Counted from the stretch's first letter, positions 25,861 to 34,916 are shown. The stretch: 64,000 nucleotides of DNA from Cellulomonas sp. ES6 (GCF_030053835.1 NZ_CP125655.1:3162001-3226000); one strand, 5' to 3'. The notes: a model not told the origin generated them from the sequence alone. Program-made: numbers and translations.

Positions 25861-26505
25861 ATGATCACCCGCCTCCGCGACGCCTGGCGTCGGTTCGCCG
25901 AGAAGCGCCCCGGCGTCGCCCAGTTCGTCGTGTTCTTCCTGCTGAGCAACGGCATCACGGTGCTGCAGCTCGCGCTGATGCCGTTGATCAAGTGGCTGTT
26001 CGGGATGACGTCGCTGGTCGACACCGCGTTCCAGGTCTGGCCCGTCGGGTCCAACCCGGACGGCTCGCAGTACTTCGTGTTCGACTACGCCGCGGGCGCC
26101 CTGCCGGCGGGCGGCGGCGGGCTGGCATACTTCCTGGCCGTGCAGATCACCCTGCTGGTGGCGCAGGTGATCAACTTCTTCGCCCAGCGGAACATCACGT
26201 TCAAGTCGAACACCTCGGTCGGCAAGGCCGCGGCCTGGTACGCCATCGCGTACGTGGCGATCACGATCCTCGCGGCCGCGGCGCAGGGCCTGTACAAGAC
26301 GCCGATCTACGACCTGTTCATCGAGACGTGGGGTCTGGGCGGCACGGGGGAGACCCTGGCGGACTTCGTCACGATGATCATCAACGCCGCGATCTCGTTC
26401 TGGGTGTTCTTCCCGATCTTCAAGGTCATCTTCAAGCAGGTCCCGGAGGTCGCGGCGCCGGCCGCAGCAGCCGACGCCGACGCCGGGGAGGTGCGGACGT
26501 CGTGA
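25861..26505 (+). CDS. GtrA-like membrane protein
   Basis: A 214-residue integral membrane protein with about four hydrophobic helices (QFVVFFLLSNGITVLQLALM, YFLAVQITLLVAQVINFFAQ, WYAIAYVAITILAAAA, TMIINAAISFWVFFPIF). NFFAQRNITFKSN resembles the conserved NF-x-x-R-x-x-F turn of GtrA proteins, which are thought to move lipid-linked sugars across the membrane. It is longer than a typical GtrA, with an extra loop after helix 1. The last codons overlap the glycosyltransferase start (GTGA), so the pair should work together on a lipid-linked sugar. Confidence 0.75.
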   Translation: MITRLRDAWRRFAEKRPGVAQFVVFFLLSNGITVLQLALMPLIKWLFGMTSLVDTAFQVWPVGSNPDGSQYFVFDYAAGALPAGGGGLAYFLAVQITLLVAQVINFFAQRNITFKSNTSVGKAAAWYAIAYVAITILAAAAQGLYKTPIYDLFIETWGLGGTGETLADFVTMIINAAISFWVFFPIFKVIFKQVPEVAAPAAAADADAGEVRTS

Positions 26506-27524
26506 CGAGCCCGCTGCTGACCGTCGTCGTCCCGGCCTACAACGCCCAGGACTACCTCGCCCGCGCGCTGGACTCCCTGGTCGACTTCGGCCCGGACCTC
26601 GAGGTCATCGTCGTCGACGACGGCTCCAGTGACGGCACCGCGGTGCTCGCCCACGAGTACGTCGACCGGTTCCCCGGCCTGGTGCGGCTGCTGCGCAAGC
26701 CCAACGGCGGGCACGGGTCGGCGATCAACGCCGGCCTGGACCACGCCCGCGGGGACTACCTCAAGGTCGTGGACGCCGACGACTGGCTCGACCGCGACGC
26801 CCTGGCCCAGGTCCTGACGACCCTGCGCGGGTTCCGGACCGGGGGGCAGGACGTGGACCTGCTGGTGGCGAACTTCGTCTACGAGAAGGTCGGCAAGCGC
26901 ACCAAGACCGCCGTGCGCTACGCCGGGGCCCTGCCGCGCGGGCGGGTCATCGGCTGGGACGCCACCGGCCGGTTCGCCAAACGGCAGTACCTGATGATGC
27001 ACGCGCTGACCTACCGCACCGCCGTGCTGCGCCAGGTCGGGCTGCGCCTGCCCGAGCACACGTTCTACGTCGACAACCTCTACGCCCTGGTCCCCCTGCA
27101 CGCCGTGCGGACCCTGTACTACCTCGACGTCGACCTCTACCGGTACTTCATCGGCCGGCCCGACCAGTCCGTGCAGGAGACCGTCATGCTGCGCCGCCTG
27201 GACCAGCAGCTACGCGTGAACTGGCTGATGCTCGAGCACGTCTCCCGCACCCCCGTGAGCGACCGGCGCCTGCGCCGCTACCTGCTGCACTACCTCGAGA
27301 TCACCTGCGCGGTCTCCTCCATCCTGCTCATCCGCGCCGGCACCCGCGAGTCCCTCACCGAGAAGGACCGCCTCTGGGACCGCCTACGAGCCGCCGACCC
27401 CTGGCTCTACCGCCGCGTGCGCTGGTCCGCCCTCGGACAGATCTGCAACCTGCCCGGGGCGGCCGGGCGCCGGGTGTCGGTGCTGGCGTACCGCGTCGCG
27501 CAGCGCGCCATCGGGTTCAGCTAG
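26502..27524 (+). CDS. Family 2 glycosyltransferase
   Basis: A 340-residue GT-A fold glycosyltransferase. LLTVVVPAYNAQDYLARALDSL and EVIVVDDGSSDGT are the nucleotide-binding start; KVVDADDWLDRDAL contains the metal-binding DxD. The C-terminal half is basic and helical, without clear membrane segments. The GTG start overlaps the GtrA-like stop. GT2 plus GtrA pairs usually make and flip bactoprenol- or polyprenol-linked sugars for surface glycans. The 3' end overlaps a convergent phosphoribosyltransferase gene by eight bases. Confidence 0.9.
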   Translation: MTSPLLTVVVPAYNAQDYLARALDSLVDFGPDLEVIVVDDGSSDGTAVLAHEYVDRFPGLVRLLRKPNGGHGSAINAGLDHARGDYLKVVDADDWLDRDALAQVLTTLRGFRTGGQDVDLLVANFVYEKVGKRTKTAVRYAGALPRGRVIGWDATGRFAKRQYLMMHALTYRTAVLRQVGLRLPEHTFYVDNLYALVPLHAVRTLYYLDVDLYRYFIGRPDQSVQETVMLRRLDQQLRVNWLMLEHVSRTPVSDRRLRRYLLHYLEITCAVSSILLIRAGTRESLTEKDRLWDRLRAADPWLYRRVRWSALGQICNLPGAAGRRVSVLAYRVAQRAIGFS

Positions 27525-28239
27525 GCGGGCCGGACCGCTCGGCCCCGCGTACCTGGGCGGCGTCGAGCACCCGGCAGACCTCCGCATCGGGCGTCGCGGC
27601 GAAGTCGCGGTACTCCTGACCGACCGCCGCGAACACCGTCGGCTCGCGCAGGCACACCAGCCCGTCGGCCTCCGCGGCCAGCAGCCGCGCGGTGTCCGGC
27701 GGGCACACCGGCAGCGCGACGACCACCCGGGCCGCGCCCTGCCGTCGCAGCGCCGCCACCGCGGCCCGGACGCTGGCGCCCGTCGCGGCCCCGTCGTCCA
27801 CCACCAGCACCGTGCGGCCGGCGACGGCCTGCGGTGCGCGGTCCCCGCGGTAGGCCGCCTCGCGCCGGCGGAGCTCCGCCGCCTCCGCGGCCCGGACCTC
27901 GGCGAACGCGTCCGGGCTCACGCCGGCGGCGCGCAGCACGGCGTCGTTGCGGACCTCCACGACGTCCCCCGCGATCCCGGCCAGCGCCCCCATGGCGAGC
28001 TCGGGGTGCCCCGGGAGGCCCAGCTTGCGGACCACCAGGACGTCGAGCGGCGCCCCGAGCGACGCGGCGACGGGGCCGGCCACCGGTACCCCGCCGCGCG
28101 GCAGCGCGAGCACGACGGCATCCGTCAGGCGGGGGTCGCCCGCCAGCACCCGCGCGAGCGCGGCACCGGCCCGCGCGCGGTCCGCGAACGGTTCCCCGCG
28201 CCTCGTCCGCCCGCCCCGGGCGGTCCCGGCGCCCGCCAT
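27517..28239 (-). CDS. Phosphoribosyltransferase-domain protein
   Basis: A 240-residue PRTase-fold protein. VLVVDDGAATGASVRAAVAAL is the PRPP-binding loop, preceded by VVLALPRGGVPVAGPVAASLGAPLDVLVVRKLGLPGHPELAMGA, a pattern of the ComF/PRTase-like proteins often found as stand-alone or hydrolase-fused forms in Actinobacteria. The base substrate is not evident and some members are thought to be regulatory. The downstream 191 bases (28240-28430 lies upstream of its ATG) hold no feature I can name. Confidence 0.85.
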   Translation of the reverse strand: MAGAGTARGGRTRRGEPFADRARAGAALARVLAGDPRLTDAVVLALPRGGVPVAGPVAASLGAPLDVLVVRKLGLPGHPELAMGALAGIAGDVVEVRNDAVLRAAGVSPDAFAEVRAAEAAELRRREAAYRGDRAPQAVAGRTVLVVDDGAATGASVRAAVAALRRQGAARVVVALPVCPPDTARLLAAEADGLVCLREPTVFAAVGQEYRDFAATPDAEVCRVLDAAQVRGAERSGPPS

Positions 28240-28430
28240 GCCGGCGACGCTACTCCGGATGCGACGGCGCGGGACCGGCGCGACCCTGGGACGCGTCGGC
28301 CGGCTCCCGGCCGGTCGGGTCGACGCAGGGGCGCGACCCGACGGACCGGGGTCGGCCGGCGGCGTGCGGCCCCGCCCGGCATCGCGGCCGTGCGGCGACG
28401 GCGCGGAGGTGCGGCGCCCCCGGGCTCCGG

Positions 28431-28718
28431 TCAGGGCGCGGTCGTGGCCGGTCCGGAGGCCTCCGGTGCCGTCGTCGTCGGACCCGCCGTCGGGCCCGTC
28501 GTCGTCGGGCCGGGAGCCGGGTCGGTCCGCGTCACCGTGATCGAGATCGTCACGGCGTCCGCGGCGCCGAACCGGGCGGACGCGATCCCCACGGCCGGCC
28601 CCACGACGGCGACGCCGACCAGCAGCGCGGTGAGGACGGCGCGCGTGCGCCTGCCCAGCACGGGCTCGCGCGGCCCGGCGTGGCCGCGGGTGTCAGCCGA
28701 GGAGGAGCGCATCGTCAC
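28431..28718 (-). CDS. Small membrane-anchored protein of the SipW-type operon
   Basis: A 95-residue protein with one hydrophobic segment (AVLTALLVGVAVVGPAVGIASA) and a Thr/Pro/Ala-rich tail (TDPAPGPTTTGPTAGPTTTA). I do not recognise the family. The GTG at 28718 or the ATG at 28712 lies inside the end of the signal peptidase gene, so the two are translationally linked. Its hydrophobic stretch followed by SARFGA resembles the signal of a SipW-type substrate, so it may be a second minor substrate; this is inference. Confidence 0.6.
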   Translation of the reverse strand: MTMRSSSADTRGHAGPREPVLGRRTRAVLTALLVGVAVVGPAVGIASARFGAADAVTISITVTRTDPAPGPTTTGPTAGPTTTAPEASGPATTAP

Positions 28719-29427
28719 GGTGTTGCCGGGCGGCTGCCCGCCGGTCGCCCGCGGCGCGGCGGGCGCGCCGGTCGTCGAGCAGGGACAGCAGCTCCAGGGA
28801 CGCGAGCGCGGCGAGCGGCGGCACGAGCATCGCGGCCCGGCCCTGCGCCGAGCCGGCCCAGGCCAGCACCCAGCCCCAGCGGGGGTGCACGTCGAGGATG
28901 ATGCCGCGCACCTGCGACAGGGGCGTGGCGTCGGGGTCGGGCTCGGCGTTCGCGTCGCCCTTGGTGAAGATGTACGGCCGGGTCAGCGGCTCGCCCGTCA
29001 CCGGGTCGTCCTGCTGGACCATCCGGCCGGTCGCCTCGTCCTGCCGCAGCACCGGCAGGTTCCTCAGCGCGATGATCCGGTGGGTCACGAGCTGGTCCGA
29101 CCCCGCGGGCCAGAACGTGGCCACCTGCCCGATCCGGAGCTGCGACGGGTCGGTGATGCGCCGCATGACGACGGCGTCGCCGGCGTCGAACGAGCCCTGC
29201 TCGGGCCCGGACATGGAGCCGGACGTGACGATCAGCAGGCGCTGGCCGTTGGCCTGGAACCACAGGGGCACCGCCAGCGACGTGGCGTAGGCGAGGCCGC
29301 AGAGCACGATGACCGTCCACAGCCCGGCGCGCAGGGCGCGTCGTCCCGCCGGAACCGGGGTCGCGCGGCGCGGCCGGTCCGGGTGCGGTGCCCGGCGCTC
29401 GACGGCCGGGCGCGGCCTCCTGATCAT
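28693..29427 (-). CDS. SipW-type signal peptidase I (S26B, Ser-His-Asp)
   Basis: A 244-residue signal peptidase of the ER/archaeal type. The catalytic serine is in TSGSMSG (Ser71); LVTHRII supplies His116 where bacterial-type enzymes have Lys; and FTKGDAN supplies Asp158. One helix (AGLWTVIVLCGLAYATSLAV) precedes the active site and a second lies near the C-terminus. In Bacillus the related SipW processes TasA-type fibre proteins. Here the gene lies 25 bases after a TasA/CalY-like gene and overlaps a small membrane protein gene, so the operon is self-contained. Confidence 0.9.
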   Translation of the reverse strand: MIRRPRPAVERRAPHPDRPRRATPVPAGRRALRAGLWTVIVLCGLAYATSLAVPLWFQANGQRLLIVTSGSMSGPEQGSFDAGDAVVMRRITDPSQLRIGQVATFWPAGSDQLVTHRIIALRNLPVLRQDEATGRMVQQDDPVTGEPLTRPYIFTKGDANAEPDPDATPLSQVRGIILDVHPRWGWVLAWAGSAQGRAAMLVPPLAALASLELLSLLDDRRARRAAGDRRAAARQHRDDALLLG

Positions 29428-29452
29428 CGCTCCTCGGGTGGTGGGCCCGCGG

Positions 29453-30088
29453 TCACAGGTGCGGGTTCTCGGGGTCCTGCTGGGCGTCGAACGTCAGCTC
29501 GAGGTCGGTGGTCGCGTCCTGGAAGTCGTCGCCGAGCGACTCGGGCACGGTCACCTGGACGCACAGCGCCTCGGCGGAGCCCGCGATGATCCGGCGCTCC
29601 ACCGGGACGATCTGCTGCGGCGCGGTGGACAGGGCGTCGACCTGCGCGAGCACCTCACGCCCGTCCACGCCGGCGGCGGTGCACGTCGGCGCGGCGTACA
29701 GCGTGAGCCCGAGCTGCCCGGCCAGCGCCTTCCCGTCGGGGTCGGTCGCGGTGTACGTGACGCCGTAGACCAGCGCGAGGGAGCCGTCGTTCTCGACCGT
29801 GACGGCGCTGAAGATGTCGTCGCCGGGCGCCAGCAGCCCGGGGGGCAGCGTGAACGCGGCGTCCTCGCCGGCGGCGATGTCGACGGTCCCGGTGGTGATG
29901 CCGGTGCGCCCGGCGTCGTCGTTGTCGGTGAAGATCGCCGAGGTCACCAGCGACGTCATGCCCAGACCGGCCATGCCGAGGATCGCCACGGTGGTCACCA
30001 GGCGCCGGCGTCGTGCCGGGTCGCGGCGCGGCGGCGGCGGCGTGATCATCTCGCGGAGCAGCTCGTCCATCCGGGTGGTCATCCTCAC
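29453..30088 (-). CDS. SipW-dependent, TasA/CalY-like secreted protein
   Basis: A 211-residue protein with a basic N-terminal tail, then a hydrophobic signal (residues 31-50) ending TSAIFTDN, which resembles the ATxAYFTD cleavage region of SipW substrates. The mature part is beta-rich, with a DUF-like AGEDAAFTLPPGLLAPGDDIFSAVTVENDGSLALVYGV segment typical of TasA/camelysin relatives. A GTG (30088) and ATGs at 30082 and 30070 are possible starts. It is the first gene of the signal peptidase operon. Likely a surface or fibre-forming matrix protein. Confidence 0.82.
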   Translation of the reverse strand: MRMTTRMDELLREMITPPPPRRDPARRRRLVTTVAILGMAGLGMTSLVTSAIFTDNDDAGRTGITTGTVDIAAGEDAAFTLPPGLLAPGDDIFSAVTVENDGSLALVYGVTYTATDPDGKALAGQLGLTLYAAPTCTAAGVDGREVLAQVDALSTAPQQIVPVERRIIAGSAEALCVQVTVPESLGDDFQDATTDLELTFDAQQDPENPHL

Positions 30089-30117
30089 GGGTGAGTTCGA
30101 AACGGTCGTACCGGGTG

Positions 30118-30144
30118 CTATCGGTCAGATCGTCGCGCACCTTG
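30118..30144 (-). promoter_or_regulatory. Possible sigma-28-like promoter for the TasA-like operon
   Basis: Reading the minus strand, CAAG, 15 bases, then ACCGATAG matches part of the flagellar-sigma pattern TAAA-N15-GCCGATAA. It lies 30 bases before the first start codon. The -35 half is weak, so this is only a candidate. Confidence 0.3.
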
Positions 30145-30171
30145 AGCCCGGATGTCCGGTTCTCGGGTGAG

Positions 30172-32172
30172 TCATGTGACCGCGTGTCGCGGGTCCACGT
30201 CACGCGGCAGGTCCTCGGCGCGCAGCCGGTCGGGCGGCACGGCGGGGGAGTAGAGGTAGCCCTGGGCCTGGTCGACGGTCAGCCGGCGCAGCACCTCGGC
30301 GGTCCGGCCGTCCTCGACGCCCTCGGCGACGACCTGCAGGCCGAACGAGTGCGCGAGGTCGACCATGGCCTTGACGACGACCTCGGACCCCTCGCGGCCC
30401 GTCGCCGAGAGGTCCGCGACGAACAGCCGGTCGATCTTCAGCCCGTGCACGGGCAGGTCGCGGAGCTGGGAGATCGAGGTGTTGCCGATGCCGAAGTCGT
30501 CGATCGCGACCCGGACGCCCGCGTCGGCCAGGCGCTGCAGCACGGGGACGACCCGCGACGGGTCGCTGACCAGGGCCGTCTCGGTGATCTCGACCTCCAG
30601 CAGGTCCGGCGTCACGTCGTGCGTGGCCAGCAGGTGCTCGATCACCTCGGCGACGGTGGCGGACGTGACGTCGTGCGCCGAGAGGTTGACCGCGACCGGC
30701 ACGGGCTCGCCGTGCTCCCGCCACGCCGCGAGCTGCTCGACGCACGCGCGCAGGGCGTACCGCGTGAGGTCGTGGATCAGGCCCGACTGCTCGGCGAGCG
30801 GCACGAACAGGTCCGGCGGCAGCATCCCCCGGGTGGGGTGGCGCCAGCGCATGAGCGCCTCGAGGCCGACGGTCCGGCCGGTGCGCAGGTCGATCTTCGG
30901 CTGGTAGTGCAGCTCGAGCTCGTCGGCGACCCCGAGCGCGCGGTGCAGGTCCCCGAGCAGCACGAGGCGGGCCGGCGAGGAGTCGTCCTCCTCGGGCGAG
31001 TAGACGGACACGCCCAGGCGGTGCGTCTTGGCGGTGTACATCGCGACGTCCGCCATCCGCATCAGCGAGGACGCGTCCTCGGCGTGGTCCGGCAGGCACG
31101 CGACGCCGATGGAGGTGTCGACGTGCAGGGCCAGGTCCCCGAGCATGAACGGCGGCACGAACAGCTGCCGCACCCGGCGGGCCGCGGCGTCCGCGTCGGC
31201 CACGGACCGGACGTCCGGCAGCAGGATCGCGAACTCGTCGCCGCCGAGCCGGGCCACCACGTCGTCCTCGCGCAGGGCGCCCCGCAGGCGCTCGGCGACC
31301 TGCTCGAGCAGCTCGTCACCGCGGTCGTGGCCGAGCGAGTCGTTGATGTCCTTGAACCGGTCGATGTCCAGCAGCGCGAGGCCGACGGTGCCGCCGGTCG
31401 CCGAGGACTCGTCGATCGCCCGCGCGAGCCGGTCCGCGAGCATCCGCCGGTTCGGCAGCCCGGTCAGGGAGTCCAGCAGGGCGAGCCGGGCGTTCTCCAG
31501 GGCGGACGCCTGCAGCCGGCGCGAGGCGTTGCGCACGGTCCGGAACAGCAGCACCCACAGCAGGGCGAGCCCGCCGGCGACGACGAGCGTGACGGTGCGC
31601 ACGGCCGACGACACCGCGTCGGCGGTGCCCTGGTAGTCGAGCATGACCTCGGCGGCGCCGATGACGACGCGGCCCTGCTGCACCGGGACGTAGACGTCGA
31701 GCAGGGTGGTCTCGGTGCCGCCGACCTGCTCGCCGCGCACGACGGTGACGACCTGGGCGACCGGCTCCCGCTCGCGGGTCGCGGTGTCCAGCCGCTCGCC
31801 GTCCGCGAACCCGGTGGAGTCCGCGTGCGAGTCGTACAGCAGGGTGCCGTCGACCGTCCAGAGGCGCAGGCGCCGCAGCTCGCGGAAGCCGGCGACCTGC
31901 TCGGTGACCCGCTGGGCGTCGTCGGGCGCGAGCACGCCGACGGTGAACGCCTCCTCGGGGACCCCGGCGGAGGCGTAGGACTCGATGGACCGGGCGAGCG
32001 CGATGCCGTCGCGCTGGGCCTGCTTCTGCATGACGTCGCCTGTGACGAGCACGAGGGCGACGCCGAGCGCGAGCATGGCGAGGACGCTGACGACGGCGAA
32101 GTACCGGGTCAGCGGCCAGCGGCGGTGTGCGGTTGCCAGCGGACGGCCTCGGGTGCTCGCAGGGACGGCCAC
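30172..32172 (-). CDS. Membrane GGDEF-EAL protein (cyclic-di-GMP turnover)
   Basis: A 666-residue cyclic-di-GMP enzyme. A helix at about 24-44 (YFAVVSVLAMLALGVALVLV) and a second after a ~165-residue extracytoplasmic region flank an external sensor. The cyclase domain has an intact RLGGDEFAIL (GGDEF at 310-314), and the phosphodiesterase domain keeps EALMRW (438 onward), VAVNLSAHD, EITETAL, IDDFGIGNTS, KIDRLFV and VAEGVED, so both activities look possible. The GTG at 32172 is chosen because upstream codons are not start-like. It diverges from a PilZ protein gene and ends just upstream of the TasA-like operon. Confidence 0.92.
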   Translation of the reverse strand: MAVPASTRGRPLATAHRRWPLTRYFAVVSVLAMLALGVALVLVTGDVMQKQAQRDGIALARSIESYASAGVPEEAFTVGVLAPDDAQRVTEQVAGFRELRRLRLWTVDGTLLYDSHADSTGFADGERLDTATREREPVAQVVTVVRGEQVGGTETTLLDVYVPVQQGRVVIGAAEVMLDYQGTADAVSSAVRTVTLVVAGGLALLWVLLFRTVRNASRRLQASALENARLALLDSLTGLPNRRMLADRLARAIDESSATGGTVGLALLDIDRFKDINDSLGHDRGDELLEQVAERLRGALREDDVVARLGGDEFAILLPDVRSVADADAAARRVRQLFVPPFMLGDLALHVDTSIGVACLPDHAEDASSLMRMADVAMYTAKTHRLGVSVYSPEEDDSSPARLVLLGDLHRALGVADELELHYQPKIDLRTGRTVGLEALMRWRHPTRGMLPPDLFVPLAEQSGLIHDLTRYALRACVEQLAAWREHGEPVPVAVNLSAHDVTSATVAEVIEHLLATHDVTPDLLEVEITETALVSDPSRVVPVLQRLADAGVRVAIDDFGIGNTSISQLRDLPVHGLKIDRLFVADLSATGREGSEVVVKAMVDLAHSFGLQVVAEGVEDGRTAEVLRRLTVDQAQGYLYSPAVPPDRLRAEDLPRDVDPRHAVT

Positions 32173-32397
32173 GAGGGTGTGCGCGACCGGTCCCGAGACT
32201 AGGTGCGACGCGCCGGAATTGGCGAGAAGATCCGTGTTGCGGCGTTTCGCCACAATTGCCCGGTCTGCCGCCGGGCGCGCGACCCGGCGCACCCCGGTCG
32301 CGACGCCACGGCGCCGGCACCCGTTCGGGTCACGCCCGCCCGCGCGCGGGCGGGGTAAGGTCCAGCCGCCCCCCTCCTGCGGCCCCGGAGCGTCCCG

Positions 32398-33045
32398 ATG
32401 CACGAGCTCGCCCTGTGCTCCGTCGAGCACGACGGCCGCACCGTGCTGTCCGGCTACGTGCGGACCTACGACGACGGCGTCCTCTGGGCGGGCACCGAGG
32501 GCATCGTGCGCGGCGTCGCGGAGGGCGAGCACTACACCCTGCGCGTGCTCGACGAGGTGCGCGGCGAGTGCGTGTACGTCGGCGCCGTCGCCCGCATCAC
32601 CGCCGACACCGTCGCGTTCGCCGGCGTCGAGCTGCTGTCCACGCTCCAGAAGCGCGCGGTGGCCCGGGTGGCCGTCAGCGTGGAGTGCGAGGGCTTCGCG
32701 ACCCCGGCCGGCACCCCGCACGACGAGGGCGCGACACCCGCCGGGGACGGGGCGCCCGGGAGCGGGGAACGGCCCGTGCAGTTCACCGTGCTCGACGTGT
32801 CCGCGCACGGGATGCGTATGATGAGTCAGACCGAGCTGCCCCCCGGCAGCACGGTGAGGTTCGTCTTCCCCGAGCTGTCGGACGCGTTCTGGCTGCAGGC
32901 GGTCGTCGTCCGTGCCCAGCCCTCGCGCTCCGGGACGCACTACGGCTGCCGGTTCGTGGAGACCTCCCCGCGGGAGACGGACGCGCTCTTCCGCTACGTC
33001 CTGCGCACGCAGGGCGCCCAGCGCCGCCAGCAGACGCTCGCCTGA
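32398..33045 (+). CDS. PilZ-domain cyclic-di-GMP receptor
   Basis: A 215-residue protein with an N-terminal beta-rich (YcgR-N/YcgR-like) half and a PilZ domain. The ligand-binding motifs are complete: R-x-x-x-R as RAVAR (86-90) and D-x-S-x-x-G as DVSAHG (133-138). Such proteins act as flagellar brakes or matrix regulators. A 25-residue Pro/Gly/Glu-rich insertion separates the two motifs. A TAAGGT box at 32356-32361 may be its -10. It is divergent from the GGDEF-EAL gene, giving an enzyme-receptor pair. Confidence 0.9.
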   Translation: MHELALCSVEHDGRTVLSGYVRTYDDGVLWAGTEGIVRGVAEGEHYTLRVLDEVRGECVYVGAVARITADTVAFAGVELLSTLQKRAVARVAVSVECEGFATPAGTPHDEGATPAGDGAPGSGERPVQFTVLDVSAHGMRMMSQTELPPGSTVRFVFPELSDAFWLQAVVVRAQPSRSGTHYGCRFVETSPRETDALFRYVLRTQGAQRRQQTLA

Positions 33046-33121
33046 CCGAGCCGCCGGCGCCGGTCGCCGCCCCGCGCGCACGGACCTGCGGCCCGAATCC
33101 GACGCCGGAAAGACCTCACCC

Positions 33122-34783
33122 ATGCCTTCCTTCACCGATCTCGGTGTCCCGGCCGCCCTCGCGGCCTCCCTCGCCCAGCGCGGCATCACCGACCCGTTCC
33201 CGATCCAGACCGCGACGCTGCCCGACACGCTCGCCGGCCGCGACGTGCTCGGCCGCGGCCGCACCGGCTCCGGCAAGACGATCGCGTTCGCGCTGCCGGT
33301 CGTCACCCGGCTCGCCGCGTCGCGCACCCGGCGGGCCCCGGCCCGGCCGCGGGCCCTCGTGCTCGCCCCCACCCGGGAGCTCGCGACCCAGATCCACGCG
33401 ACGGTCGAACCCCTCGCCGCCGTCAGCGGCCTGACGTCCACGACCGTGTTCGGCGGTGTCGCGCAGAGCCGTCAGGTGACCGCGCTCAACGCCGGCATCG
33501 ACGTCCTCGTCGCCTGCCCCGGCCGCCTCGAGGACCTCATCCGCCAGGGGCTGTGCTCGCTCGACGCCGTCGAGGTCACCGTCCTCGACGAGGCGGACCA
33601 CATGGCCGACCTCGGGTTCCTGCCCGTGGTGAAGCGGCTGCTCGACCGCACGCCCCGCGGCGGCCAGCGCCTGCTGTTCTCGGCCACGCTGGACAACGGC
33701 GTCGACGCGCTGGTGTCGCGGTACCTGGACCGGCCGACCACGCACTCCGTGGACCCCGCGGTCGCGCCCGTGTCCACCATGACCCACCACGTGCTCTCCG
33801 TGGCGGACGCGGACGCCAAGAAGGAGGTCGTGCGCGAGCTCGCGTCCGGCACCGGGCGCCGCGTGCTGTTCACCCGCACCAAGCACCAGGCCAAGAAGCT
33901 CGCCAAGCAGCTCACCGCCGACGGGATCCCCGCGGTGGACCTGCAGGGCAACCTCGGCCAGGGCGCCCGCGAGCGGAACCTCGCGGCGTTCACGAGCGGG
34001 GAGGTGCGCGTGCTCGTCGCGACCGACATCGCGGCGCGCGGCATCCACGTCGACGACATCGAGCTGGTCGTGCACGTCGACCCGCCGGCCGAGCACAAGG
34101 CCTACCTGCACCGCTCCGGGCGCACCGCGCGGGCCGGGTCCGGCGGTGACGTCGTCACCGTGATGCTGCCCGAGCAGGCCGGTGACGTCCGGGACCTCAC
34201 CCGCAAGGCCCGCATCACGGTGACCCCGCAGCGGGTCGCCCCGGGCTCCGCCGTCGTCGCCGGCCTCGTCGGGGACGTCGCCGAGCGCGTCGCGCCCGCC
34301 GCCCCCGCCGCTCCGGCGCAGCGCGCCGCCTCCGGCACCGGTTCCCGCCGCGGGGGCCGGGGCGGTCGCGGCACCGGCCGCACGGGCCAGGGCGACGCGA
34401 CCCGCGCCGGGACCACGTCCGGCGTGGCCGCCGAGCGCGGCACGCGGGGTCGGGGCGCCGCGGGCGACCGGCCCGCCGGCCGGACGGCCTCCGACACCCG
34501 CGCCGCGTCCGGCTCGGCCGGCGCCGGTCGCGGGACCGCCGCGGGTGCCGCCGGCGCCGGGCACGGCCGGACCGCCGCGGCAGGCGGCGGGTCCGGACGG
34601 TCGCGCCGCGCGGGCCGGCCGCAGGGCGCCCCCGTCGGCGGCTCGACGGTCCGCTGGTCGTCCGGCGGCGACGCCCCGGCGGGGCAGCCCGCCGGCGGGG
34701 CCGCCCGCTCCGGCGAGGGCTCGGGCGGCGGACGGCGGCGCAGCCGCGGCGGACGCAGCCGCGGGCCCCGCGCCGGGGCGTAG
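33122..34783 (+). CDS. DEAD-box RNA helicase with RG-rich tail
   Basis: A 553-residue ATP-dependent RNA helicase. The Q motif (FTDLGVPAALAASLAQRGITDPFPIQ-type), GRTGSGKT, PTRELATQI, DEADHM, SATL, ATDIAARGIHVDDI and HRSGRTARAG are all present. About 170 C-terminal residues are low-complexity Gly/Arg/Ala-rich, with RRGGRGGRGTGR and further arginine-glycine repeats, the kind of disordered RNA-binding tail seen in cold-shock and ribosome-assembly helicases. The ATG follows 76 bases after the PilZ stop. The tail's composition, not any frameshift, explains its odd codon bias. Confidence 0.94.
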   Translation: MPSFTDLGVPAALAASLAQRGITDPFPIQTATLPDTLAGRDVLGRGRTGSGKTIAFALPVVTRLAASRTRRAPARPRALVLAPTRELATQIHATVEPLAAVSGLTSTTVFGGVAQSRQVTALNAGIDVLVACPGRLEDLIRQGLCSLDAVEVTVLDEADHMADLGFLPVVKRLLDRTPRGGQRLLFSATLDNGVDALVSRYLDRPTTHSVDPAVAPVSTMTHHVLSVADADAKKEVVRELASGTGRRVLFTRTKHQAKKLAKQLTADGIPAVDLQGNLGQGARERNLAAFTSGEVRVLVATDIAARGIHVDDIELVVHVDPPAEHKAYLHRSGRTARAGSGGDVVTVMLPEQAGDVRDLTRKARITVTPQRVAPGSAVVAGLVGDVAERVAPAAPAAPAQRAASGTGSRRGGRGGRGTGRTGQGDATRAGTTSGVAAERGTRGRGAAGDRPAGRTASDTRAASGSAGAGRGTAAGAAGAGHGRTAAAGGGSGRSRRAGRPQGAPVGGSTVRWSSGGDAPAGQPAGGAARSGEGSGGGRRRSRGGRSRGPRAGA

Positions 34784-34916
34784 CGGACCCCGGGGCCGTC
34801 CGCGCGAGCGGCGCCGCCGGGTGGTGACGCCGGCCCGTGGCGGACGGCGTCGAGGGTGGCGTCCCCGCCCGGTGGCGGCGACGCCGCGGACGCGTCAGTC
34901 TCGTGCGGAGCATCGG

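Noticed and set aside
34300-34783. Possible frameshift in the C-terminus of the DEAD-box helicase
   Set aside because: The Gly/Arg-rich tail stays in one frame to the stop and is typical of such helicases, so no frameshift is needed.
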